Assembly (NCBI GenBank): GCA_013397845.1
Contig: VZTG01001876.1
Location: forward strand, 135,267-199,266
Reading direction: 5' to 3'
Length of the DNA stretch: 64,000 nt
From: Melanocharis versteri
Lineage: Eukaryota; Chordata; Aves; Passeriformes; Melanocharitidae
Below the pieces are notes generated by a model that did not search any database, was not told the origin of the DNA, and was given only the letters and a program-made list of their open reading frames with translations. This document shows positions 35,701 to 46,053 of the stretch, piece by piece. Position 1 is the first letter of the stretch; every line of letters starts with the position of its first letter. Both the position numbers and the translations under genes were made by a program.

Positions 35701-36120
35701 TTTGTCGCGCGCCGTGACGCACAGCTTAGCTTTAGTTTGACGGTTTTGTTTCTTAATTCTTCGCGCATCCCGACGGTCTCTAATGCGAGTCACTAACCGC
35801 TGTTTTGCTCTCTTGGCTGCCAAGGAACTGCCTTGTTCTGCACTAGCCCCGTCCCTCCAACCCCGCTTCTCCCGGCCAGAGAGACCAGCGAACCGGCGCC
35901 CACCGTCACGATGGGCCTCACATTCCCCTACTGCCTCACAGTCGCAGTCCACCGGAGACCTGACTTCCTCAGAGGAGTGTGGAAGCAAGGAGCTGCTGGC
36001 AGAGACCCCCAGCCAGGGAGGCGAGCCGGCCTGACTCCGCACGGGAACGCGGCGGGCCACCGCTCGCCTCCGCCAGGTCGCCCGCCAGCCGTCTCTGCCA
36101 CGAAGGAGGGAGGTCCGCTT
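35701..36120. promoter_or_regulatory. CpG-dense island over the last coding exon
   Basis: Hand count gives about 37 CpG dinucleotides in 420 bp, while most of the window has a few per kb. The density starts in the intron (TCGCGCGCCGTGACGC, 35705 on) and runs past the stop codon. It may be a 3' intragenic CpG island, or simply GC-biased coding sequence extended into its flanks. Confidence 0.65.
35825..36034 (+). CDS. MTCL1: MTCL1 terminal coding exon, 69-residue long C-terminus
   Basis: Phase-0 exon joined to …DPGSIE of exon 8. It reads ELPCSALAPSLQPRFSRPER, PANRRPPSRWASHSPTASQ and SQSTGDLTSSEECG, and ends GGEPA before TGA at 36032-36034. The first 50 residues match the C-terminus of the long human MTCL1 isoform as I remember it; after LTSSEE the two diverge. 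The acceptor is GCTGCCAAG (AAG rather than CAG) with a TTTTGCTCTCTTGG tract and a CTAAC branch point. The open frame extends 42 nt upstream to an ATG, but that part is intron. The region is CpG-rich and Arg/Pro/Ser-rich and probably disordered; it adds positive charge next to the microtubule-binding region. Confidence 0.87.
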   Translation, partial: ELPCSALAPSLQPRFSRPERPANRRPPSRWASHSPTASQSQSTGDLTSSEECGSKELLAETPSQGGEPA

Positions 36121-36791
36121 GGAGAGCTCAGAGAATGTTCTCAGACACAGCTGCTGAATGTCCGACCTGGGAAACAGAGGTGTTTCTAGAATGAAACAGT
36201 TAATGTGCCTGTAATAACTTAATTTTTTTCATAGCTGAGAAAACTATTTTTGTCTCCATCTTTTCTACATACAGTATATTAACAAAAACAAACAAAAAAA
36301 AAAGGGTTAAAATGATATAAAGTAAGATTTAAAGTAAAATGTAAATTAAGTTTTAAGGGAATTTGAATACGTGCTCGCGCTCTCTCCAAATACTGACTGC
36401 CTTTTGGTTATATTTGCACTGTTTTCAGTTTTGGTTTGGGGTATTTTGGGTTGGTTGTTTTTGGTTATTTTTTTTAATTTCATGTAAAACTAGGGTCTTA
36501 AGTTAATTTTATTCTATTTTAATGTCAGTGTTATCAGTTTTTAAAGGTAAGGTTCTTAAAGATGCTTCAACTGTCTGAAGCGATACCTTTTAAGTAGTGA
36601 AGAAAGCCATTAAGCTCGTTCACTAGACTTGTAATTAATTGAGATGGAGGGGAATACAGGTAAACACAAGTAAATGTGTAACAAAAAAAAAAAAAAAGAA
36701 AAGAATGCCTCAGAAAGTCTTACAGAGTTAGCTGTAAAATACACCTACGATACTTGACTTGCATGCCTCTGGGTCCTCGCACTTTAGTGCA

Positions 36792-36799
36792 TGTACATA
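36792..36799 (+). promoter_or_regulatory. MTCL1: Pumilio response element in 3' UTR (candidate)
   Basis: TGTACATA matches the Pumilio consensus UGUANAUA exactly. It lies six bases after a miR-17/20/93/106 8-mer site (36779-36786). PUM-microRNA proximity is a known regulatory arrangement, but binding here is inferred. Confidence 0.5.
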
Positions 36800-37064
36800 C
36801 TGCTACTGTACCATCACATAAATGTGAGTCAATCTGTTTCACTGTAATATTGTTGTGAATTTACCTGTACTGTACTTTTATTGTTGGTATTCTTGCATTG
36901 ACTATACAAAAAAAGAGTTTTTAAATTATTGTTAGCTGTTCAACTGGCTATGTACAGCGTTTACTGAGAACTTCCTTCGTTTTGGAAAAACCATGGAAAT
37001 CTCTGAGCGTACTAAATTGTAACTGGTCTTGTTTAAGAGTCTGTTGGAGACCATGTGAAGTGGA

Positions 37065-37070
37065 AATAAA
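37065..37070 (+). terminator. MTCL1: Polyadenylation signal of MTCL1
   Basis: AATAAA within TGGAAATAAAACCCTCAG, followed by a T-rich downstream element (GGTTTTTTTATGATGG, from about 37109). Further AATAAA motifs at 37153-37158 and about 37214-37219 could serve as alternatives. Cleavage is expected about 15-25 nt after 37070. Confidence 0.82.
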
Positions 37071-37092
37071 ACCCTCAGTATTTACAAGCTGC

Positions 37093-40000
37093 TCGAGTGC
37101 TTCATAATGGTTTTTTTATGATGGTACTTCCCTGGTTCATTTAACCAGGGGAAATAAAAGCCCCCCAAACTCCTCCCTTTATTCATAAGGGAAGAAAAAA
37201 GCTTCCTTATATGAAATAAATCACAGCAAAATCAAACATTATGCTGTGCTCCATGGACTCTTGTGAACACTGGATCAGACCGTGGGAAGGTTTCTAAATT
37301 CCCTCCCCATACTCCACAAAACATCTACTCACACAGAGAGTAGGACCCATCTTCTCAGTTTGTCTGAGGCCCTATGGCTTGCTATTTTCTCACTCGTGGG
37401 AGTGAAAACCAGCCAGCTAAACGGAACACCAGAAATATGACATGTCCAGTATTAATCTAAGCTTATGTACCGTCTGCATTACACGCAGAGACCAATAAAC
37501 AGAGCTTTTGTAAAACCAAAGGCTAACAATGAGAAGTAAATGCAGCCAAGAATTCACGCTTCTGAGAGGTGGAAACCTCTCAAGCTACTTTGCCTGGGAC
37601 CATCTGTTTGGCCACATGCTTTCTCTGGAGCCCCAGAACTGCTCTGACTAGTTATCCCATTGCTGAACTAGCTCATTCCTGTTCTGTTTCCTTTGCTGAC
37701 GTTTTCTGAGGCTCATTTGTTGAAGAGCACCATCTGGGCTCCCTAGAAGCCTTCCTGGTTAGCTCTGTCAAGAAATAAGCCCTTCACATCCTGTCCTGCT
37801 ATGTCACAGCCGGCTTTCTAGGAAGTTTAATTCAGCTGCTGGATAAGAACAAACTCCCTATCTCCCAAATAGCAGCCAGCTGAGGTCTGACTTCTCCCGT
37901 GTCAGGTAGGGCTGTGGCTATTGGCCCTGGGGTTAAAATGTCCACCTGTGGGTCATCATTACAAAAATGGCCACCTACCAAATGGGCAGTGACTGATCAG
38001 TACTGTTCTCTAATGGCTCGCTGGTGCCACAGCCAGGGCAGGGGGTGTCCAGTGCCAGTGCAGAGCAGCGACAGTCATGTTAGTGATAGCTGCCTTCCCA
38101 GCTGTCTCAAAGCCTTGCTGCTAGACTTTTTCATGAGTTAAGTATAATTCCCAAGTCTGAATGCCTAAAATTGTCCATGGTGGCCACCCTGCTGGCTTGA
38201 AAATCTTCCTCCTGCAACACATTGCTGAATTGTTGCACTAATTTCAGTTTGGGAGTGGAAGGAGGAGCACGTGCAAGAAGTGTTTTGAAAGTTAACCACA
38301 AGAGTCACAGTGGTTATTGGAGAAGACTAAGTCACAACTGAAAAATCCTTGTTTGTTTTCAAAAATTGCCCCTAGTAGCTCTGCAGGGATAAGGGGGAGG
38401 TCGCTCCTTCGTTAAAAGCTATTTCTCCTTGATGAAGTAATTTGAAGTTGCAAACGAACGAGCAATGTTGACAACTGGCAAGTAAAGATGATGTTCTGTT
38501 TCTTCTGACAGCTGTAATTTTTTTTAATGATGCACCAGAAAATTCAGGGCACTAATCTGCTACTTTGATACCAGGAGATGGCATTTGCCTTTCAAGTCAA
38601 GGATACACCAATTTGTGGAAATAGCTGCTGGTCATCCTGAAGATCTGTGAGGATAAGCAGCTGCCTGTGGCTTGACAGGTAAAGTGCTTCTGAAACAGCA
38701 GGAATCACTGAAACGAGTGAGAGAGCAAGCAATAGTAAGAAGAAGGTTAAGCACAAATAGAGATTCTCTGGGCAATCTTAAAAAGAATGACATTAATTAA
38801 ACATAATCTTCTTTCTAATCTAATTAGTGACATCGAGAAATATCCCATGTTTCTACTGGCTCTTTGGAAACAACAGGGCTTTTCTCTTCCAATGTAGCTG
38901 CTGGTCGATTGGGACATTCCTACACACCCTCACATTACTCCATCATGCTACATGATTACTTACATAAATCATAAAACAAATGACAAGTCTCTAGTCCATC
39001 TGAAGTCCTTTTAAAATCTCTGAGAGAAAACTGAAAGCCTTTTTAGAAAGTCTGCAGCTCAGTGTCTGTGGGGTATCCGAATTATTGCCTCGTGAATAAT
39101 CAGGGCAGGAGAAGCTTCACAGATTACCACACAAGTTACTGTAAGGGGATGTGAATACATCTGTCACAGCTTTGTTTGGTAAGGCTGAAATAGCTGGATT
39201 TCACCCAGGGGGTCTGTGGTGCCACAGACGATGTCCTTGGGATATTGCCTGCTCCCACAATACAGAGGGGATCAGGAGCAGGACTCTGACCTGTGGCATC
39301 CCTCCCAGTCCAGACAGCTTCTGAGGTGGATGTAGCATACCAGAGTGATGGGGTGTCCCTCATGTCGCAACACCGATGTGTCCATGTGGGCACCATAAGG
39401 AGGGAAAGTCACCCCTTTCTCCCACTTCATGCCTCTCCAGTCATCTGCCCACAGCACGCTGCCCTCCCCTTTTACAGGGAGATGTGGATACACACCAGTG
39501 ACAATGGTGTATGGCTTCTTAACTCACCGACGCTAGCTCACAAGGAAATACCCAAAATGGGACAACACGGCAACACCACACCTGTGCCTGGAAAACAGCC
39601 AGGCTTGGACCATCCTTCCCCATTACCCTTTTCCCTTCACATCCTCCTCTGCACAGAGGAAATCTTCGTGACCATACAGTACCCCAAGGCATGCATTTTC
39701 CTCTGATCCCTTCCCTTCCTGAGTATCTGAACCACCAAGCTCCTCCATGGTCTCTTTGGAGGTGTCCCACTTCTCTCTCACTCCCTGTTCCCCAGTTTTG
39801 ACTTCTTTATATGTAAATCATTGCAACCTGATGGAGTATTATTAAGCTGCTGAGTACATATAATTTTCATACAAAATGACAGCTAATGTCTTCAGTCTCC
39901 ACACAGCCCAGCCTACTTTGCAGAGAGGCTTAATATCTTTGAGCAAAGTCTGCTTCCCTTCCCTGTTATCATCCTCTTATCCACCATGCAGGAGTATGAG

Positions 40001-43000
40001 ACATTCTGCCTTCAGGTTTGGGAGAGAGATGGTACTGCCTTGCTGTAGATGTCTCTAGAATAAAAGACTAGCATCTGTTGCTAAAACCACTTTTTATTCC
40101 CTATCAGAGCAGATTTAGGACTTCTCCCATTATTCAATCTTCTTATTTTGGTGTACAGGCAGTGCTGGAGGCCAATCTTGGCATCCTCTGAAAAATCTGT
40201 GTGAGAAATCCTGAGAGCACTTAGTGATTTGGGCAGGATTTTACCAATGAGGGAGGGATCAATGGGCTGCTCAGCAAAGTCAGTGCAGCCTCTCATCCTG
40301 AAGCCAGCCTGAAGAAAGGTATGGTCCATATGGGGCAGCTGTTTGGAGGCAGAGCTGGGGCTGGTGCTGCACAGGCCCAAAGTAGCTCCTCAGAAGTCCC
40401 TGGTTTGGCAGCAAAGTCCCTGATCTGACAGCCATCGCTTGCACGTTAGAGCTGCAAGAGGTCAAGGGGTGGGTGGCAGAATGTTCCCTTTCTGGGGACA
40501 GGGAAGGGAAGCCCAGGGTAGTGGGCTGAGATCTTGGGAGAGAAGGTCACAGAAAAAGAAAAATATCAGTGTACTTGGCAGCTTCAAGTACATGGAAATC
40601 TGAATGAGGAGAAGAAAGAAGGTGGTTTGGACATTGAGTTTTATATGTCTCTTGATGGCAACAAGCCCGGCTGAGCAATGTAAGCAGATACTTCACTAAG
40701 AGGGAAGAGTGCTATTAGGCTATGAAATGTGGATCCTATTAAATGTCAACAATAGCAAATAGCAAATTTTGTTTTGTCCTTTTAAACCCCTAGGTTGTTT
40801 GTTTGCGGTTTGGGTCTTTTTAATATACTGTAGTTGGATTTTTTAATTTCTACAGTAAGACTTTGGAATACATTTACACACAAAAATGTCATGGACTCAG
40901 GTACTCTCCTAAGCCTCCTCCTGCTGCCCTCTCCCACTGTGATCTCTCTGGATTAGTCTGCAGAGAGAGCTGAGTGCAAATGGATAGGCTCATCCCACAG
41001 GCTTAGCCCAGCAGGCACCTCTTTCTCACTGAGTTGGTTGGAACCAACCTGGCTCCAAAAATATTAAGCTCTGCCATAATGGAATAGGGCATCCTTCTGG
41101 GGTTGAAAAAATTCCCACTTTTACATAGGAGAAAAGCAGTGCATACATTGTTGCTATTAAGAATTGCAGTGTTAAGTGGTTAGCAATTTAGAACATAAAT
41201 CTCATTGATTTTCTGCTCAGGGAGGAGACTTAAGTAACTAAAGACATTTGGGGAACTTTTATCACAAATCTCTGACTACAGCTTCAGTGTGTTTGTCTTT
41301 AAAATACAGCCTCAATTCCTGATGTCATCGGAGAGAAGACATGTATTGTGTTCTTCCTCATTGCATTTTCTGCACACTGCTCTGGCAGGACTGAAAAAAA
41401 ATCCACTTTGCATATATGAATGAGAGGAAGAACAATAAAGGCCATGATTTTGTCAGAGCTATTTCCATGACAAAACCAAAGACTTTTGAGAGGGAGTTTT
41501 CTTACTACAATGTCACTGTGGTTTGTCGTGGAAATCACATCTCAAAAAAACCAAAGCCCTGGCTTCACAAATTATCTGTGTTCCCCTCAGCCTGTGATGC
41601 TTCTGACAACACCTCTGCTTCACTACATACACATAAAAATGATTTGTTTTTTTTTTAAGTAATAGGACCATTAAATAGTTGGAAGGAAAACAGCAATAAG
41701 AAGGTGGGAAAGACAGAGCCCCTGGGAATCAACACCCTGAACTCTGTTTGGTAGACAATGAGTCTCATTCTGATTTCCTGCGGAGCAGCCCCAGACTCGT
41801 GCTTTGGCTTCAGCAAACCTTGAGTGGTGTCACTTTCATGGGAGGACACACGAAGGGACAGACCTTGCTTGTCTATAACCCTGACAGCATCTCTCAGCAG
41901 CAGTCCACATTTGAGTGACGGGGAAACTCGAGCTGATAGAACTGCACTGTGCTGTGCTTTTCCCAAAATGCCCCGGAGTCTTCAGCATGACAGACTGACC
42001 TGCCAAGCCATGAGTCCTGAAGAACGCAGTGACACTCAGTGGAGGAGACATGGTGGGACACTATTCCCTGAATTATGCAACATTTTTCACATCAAGAACA
42101 GAAGAAAAATTATTCAGAAACTGCAGCACTATGGGATAACACCTCCTCAGGTATATGGTTTACTTTTACTCAGCAAATAATTGGTGCATCTTCCTAGCAA
42201 AGAGCTAAATTATTTAGAAGAAACCTCACTTAGGATTTTCCCACTTAGAACAGTCTGCTTGAACTCTTGGTCAGCAGGTCTGGTTTAGGTGACCAGCAGC
42301 CCCCCTGACCAAAGTCAATCCTTTGTGAAAAACTGGGAAAACCTCCACTTGCCATGGACCCTGTCCCACAAGCACCACTTAGCCCCTGCCAGCTCTCAGA
42401 ACCAGAACTGGTTTATTTAGCCAGTCCCACCACCAAGGTTTCTGGTTTCTCCAACAGGAGTTAGTTACCCTGAAATCATTCCAGCACAAGCACAGAATAT
42501 TCTTCTGGTGCTGGTTCTTCAGGTTAGGCAGAGGCAACTCTGAAACTCGAATGGAGCCAGGATGGGTAATGGAGTGAGGAACTAGACCACTGTCACCTGA
42601 GGCCACTCCTGACCTGAATGGAAAAAAAAAAAACCACACAACATCCTACACCAAAATTAAATTATCATTTGAGCTACTTAGCAAGTTAACTAAATTGACT
42701 GTGACCTACATAACAGAAAGCTTTAGATATGTGGAAATGCTTCTTTCTGTGGGAGTCAGGTCACTCAGTAAAATCTAGTTTAAAAATCCACACACACTTT
42801 TCTGAAGCCTCCATCAATCTTACAGCAGAAACAGCCAATCTGAAGAAGTAGTAGGACATTTTTAAACCTTGACATCTATTAGGTCAGGCCTGCAATGGTT
42901 TTAGTCTCTTGTCAGGGTAGCAGACAACGCCGACAGATGAACTGATTAGGCTTGGTGCATATTGCAGTGCAGACACAGTAATTACAGCCTGGAAACACTC

Positions 43001-45929
43001 ATTTAAACAGAAAATAATGTATTACATGCAGAAGGTTCATTGCCAGCTGCCTAGAGGCAGCACCTCCACAGCTACTATGCAGGAATAAAACACATCAGGC
43101 AGCACATTGGGCATTAAATCTTTCCAAAAGTACATCACCTAAAGACCAACCACTTATAAACAGCTGATGTAGTCACAGAAGATAACACAATCTAATGTAT
43201 ATATTGAAAACACTCTCCTAAAGGAAGATAGACAAAGAAGCATCGATTTGTCTATCTGTCTCTTTCTCTCTCTCTATCTTTAAAACAGAAAATGTCTTTT
43301 ATCTTTTTATATCTAGCAATGCATATGTGTATATACAGGGGTAACACCAGACCCCTAATAACAGACACTTTGCATGGTCTATAAAGTGGCCTTTTCCACA
43401 GTGAGGTGGAAGAGACGTTCTTTAGACCAAGTCGACTTTCCCAGCCCTCTTAGTATTGTCTTTTGTCCCATATCAGTGTCACACATTTAACAAAGACTGC
43501 TGCAAACCTGGTCTTTGGAAATAGAGTCACCACGTAGTATTTGCTCTGCTGTTTTTAAACAGTATTTGTGTGCAAAAGCTCAGCTCAGATTAAGAAGAGA
43601 AATAGAATACAGAGCTTTAAAGATAAGTTAAATGGACAGTGAAAATTGGCCCTTAATCTACTTAGGAAGTCTTTGTGATTAAAGTCTAGTATTTTTTTTC
43701 TGTGCTGATGAGGGACTAGGCAAGATGGTGACTGAAGAAATGCCTGGGGGAATAGCAGACAAGCCATGGCCGGTGTTGTTGCTGTCTCTTTTCTTTCTAA
43801 ATCATTTACTTTGATAAATGTTGGGTTCTTTTCTGTATCGGTGTGATCAGATGGAGCATACAGACGAAAGATGCATACGTAGCCTTTCAACCTCCATCAC
43901 GGTGAGTTCCCTTTTTCCAGCAGGCAATCTGAGTGTGCTACCGCATCAGCAAACCTCCTTTTGATGCATGTTTGATGCAATCAAGCCTTTGCTTTAGGGA
44001 GCAGCAGGCCACAAGCTGGCACGTACATCAAACAGCATGCAAATCCTTCCCCACCAAAGACACGGTTTATAGCGTGCCATCAGATTGTAAAAATGTAAAA
44101 CATCTGACAAATGCAGTAGAGCTATGGCACGATGGCTCTTTAGAACAGGCAGGCATTGCTTTCACAGAGCAGACATTTTGCAAAACCTTCTCTGGAACAC
44201 CTATGCCCTCAGCTGTATATTCAAAAGCCATACGAAACAGCAGTTAATCATCCCAGTGCTTTACAGATTAGAAAGCAGACGGAATGGGCATGGATCTCAG
44301 CTTTAACCAAGTTAACTGGAGTTTAGATTATTGACTGATTTTCTGGCAATCAGTTTAACAGCAAGATAATAATAATATTAAGAAGGCACTAATGTTCATT
44401 GGGAGGTTTTGAAAAGGTCAAGGGCCACTTATTGGAACAACTGCATTGCATGGGAAGGTATCACTTGAGGTAGAGCTGCCCTCAGTTACCCCAGTGTTTT
44501 CCAAATGAGAAATGGGAATGGAACATTATGTCCCAAATGAAATCAAAGAGGTTTTGTGTGCTCACTCCCTCTGAAAATGTGGTTATTAGAAACAGACACC
44601 TGAAAATAATTTTCCCTCTTCTGCTCAGTCCTGCCACTCTTACCACTTCGGTATTTGAACACTACTATGCCATGGTTTAGTAAGCAGCATGACTAACATC
44701 TGTCTCATAATGTATTTGCTCGTCCTCTCCCTTGGGAAAGACCCATGTGCCGTGGAGACTGTTTTTATCATGCATACACACCAAAAAATGCGTAATTACA
44801 CAAGCACACACACGTCCCCATGAGTTTGTCAGAGAGGGCAAGATGAAAGCAAATGTGGCTCATACCTGAGGCAGGGAGTGCTGGGGTTTGCTCTGCAAAA
44901 ACAGGGAGGTCGAAGCTTAGGAGGGCCCCCAGAAGGGGCTGCCCAGACATATCTCACCCTTCTCCTGGATACACCATGACTGTGTTGGGAAGGTGTTCGT
45001 CGTCTTTAGCACCATAAACAACCAGTGTGACTGAGTGGTTACAGAAAATTTGGAGTCTTACATGAGTTTTAGCTGTAGCTGCTACATGAAGTACCTGGTA
45101 ATGTGGACCCAAAGAGTTTGACCAGTTATCATATACCAAGATTTCTTACCAGTTTTAAGGACTTTTCTCTCTATTACAGCATTTTACTGGGAACTTGTTT
45201 TTATAGTAGTGTCTGTTGTGCTGGAGTGACCTGGAGAAGAAGAAGCCATTTCCTTAGTACAGGAAGAAATTGTAGTACTAATTAAATTTGAGCAAGCAGA
45301 GGCAGGAGAAATTCTTTGTCTCAGGAATTTCTTTGTCTCTCTGTTTTTGGCAGTGAGAGAAACATATTTTCGGGGAGTTTTTTGGAACACTGCCTCTTTG
45401 AATAGGGAATATCCATAGCCATTCAGGAAATACATTAATGCAGTAGCAGTGCTATGCAAGAAATGATCAGCTTCTAGTTATTTTCATAATGCAGGCTAGG
45501 TGCCCTTTAGTTGGCTGTGTCCCATGACTGAAGACAGGAATGCTCTTGCCCATTTTTCTAGAGGTGTGTACTCTCTGTGAAGATGAATTTGTCTTTTTTT
45601 TTAACTTGGATGGAAAATCCAGCAGTGGAAATGTCACTAATCCAGAGAACTCAGCAAGTCTGAGCAGGAGGGGTCAGGCAGCATCGCAGTGAAAATAAGC
45701 GACAGCAGACATAAGAAACTACAAATGCTCATCCAGATTCCAGGGGCCAAGGTGGAGGACCCAGCAGGACTGTATCTGACTGTCAGACTATTTTCTATGT
45801 ACCTATCTGAATTTTGATACTGACTTCCCTGCTCGGATCCAATGTGAGCTCAGACAATGCTTACACAGCCTTTTGCTTCTTGGGAACGCATGGAAGTTTG
45901 ATTGCTATCCTGTGATGGTTGCTGGTCTG
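37093..45929. other. Intergenic 3' flank, first part
   Basis: 8.8 kb with no recognised gene. Open frames on both strands are short (up to about 137 codons), overlap each other and have no recognisable composition or family. The only clear simple repeat is a pyrimidine run at 43251-43280. No CR1 copy was identified. Confidence 0.7.
43251..43280. repeat. Pyrimidine (CT-rich) simple repeat
   Basis: TCTATCTGTCTCTTTCTCTC followed by TCTCTATCTT: a 30-bp CT/TATC microsatellite-like run. Confidence 0.8.
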
Positions 45930-46053
45930 CCAGCTGAGAAACTGAGGCATTTAAATGGTAAATAACTTATTTACGGAGGTGCAGCAGGGCTTGGAAAACC
46001 CCCAGTTCCTGTTTCTTACTAGGCTGCATTGAGTACACCAGGCCGCCTTTCCA
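45930..46053 (+). mobile_element. Ancient MIR-like SINE remnant (probable)
   Basis: The series GAGAAACTGAGGCA, then GGTAAATAACTTATTTACGG, then GTGCAGCAGG and, after about 40 nt, CTAGGCTGCATTGAGTACAC aligns in order with the MIR core (GAGGAAACTGAGGCA … TTAAGTAACTTGCCCAAGGT … CACACAG … GTACCACGCTGCC) as I remember it. Divergence is high, as expected for an amniote-age tRNA-derived SINE. Confidence 0.55.

Larger units (their letters stand above)
32834..35824 (+). other. MTCL1: MTCL1 last intron (3.0 kb)
   Basis: From GTAAGT to TTGGCTGCCAAG, with a consensus branch-point CACTAAC about 29 nt before the acceptor (A at 35796). It contains a T-run at about 33168-33182, an AATAAA at 33943-33948, a MARE/ARE-like TGACTCAGCA at 33739-33748, and rising CpG density from 35700. 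Confidence 0.75.
1..37092 (+). other. MTCL1: MTCL1 gene, 3' portion (locus extent in window)
   Basis: Eight in-frame coding exons plus two alternative C-terminal exons read in order on the + strand. All have AG acceptors and GT donors, and exon 1 to exon 8 join into 943 residues. The protein matches what I remember of vertebrate MTCL1: KHWRQGK block, MDLRWQI coiled coil, SPRRGGS linker, SVSSMSEFQRLMDISPFLP, SPKYGSPKLQRK, and both known-style endings. MTCL1 is a cytoplasmic microtubule-crosslinking coiled-coil protein that binds PAR-1b/MARK2 and acts on epithelial microtubule bundles, Golgi-derived microtubules and the Purkinje axon initial segment (literature from memory). Human MTCL1 is about 1,900 residues, so roughly the C-terminal half is here (1,012 residues in the long form). 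The paralogues SOGA1/MTCL2 and SOGA3/MTCL3 are less likely, because the endings and the exon 8 text fit MTCL1. Confidence 0.93.
36035..37092 (+). other. MTCL1: MTCL1 3' UTR
   Basis: About 1.06 kb of mostly AT-rich sequence between the TGA and the poly(A) site, with T-rich and A-rich runs. Exact 8-mers of interest are a Pumilio element TGTACATA (36792-36799), a miR-17-family site GCACTTTA (36779-36786), a miR-101 site GTACTGTA (36867-36874) and a miR-141/200a site CAGTGTTA (36526-36533). If the cassette exon is included, the whole exon from 35825 becomes 3' UTR. The cleavage position is approximate. Confidence 0.8.

Noticed and set aside
35626..36060. 144-codon antisense open frame over the last MTCL1 exon
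   Set aside because: CpG-rich DNA is poor in stop codons, the sense strand carries the recognisable MTCL1 tail, and the antisense protein is a low-complexity Arg/Lys/Ser shadow.
35833..36189. 118-codon + frame overlapping the last exon
   Set aside because: It is the +2 shadow of the MTCL1 terminal exon; the other frame gives the recognisable RPERPANRRPPSRW tail.
36681..36696. A-runs such as this one (also about 12725-12738 and 14280-14294) as retroposon or pseudogene tails
   Set aside because: No gene-like sequence precedes them and no clear flanking target-site duplications were seen; this one lies inside the MTCL1 3' UTR.
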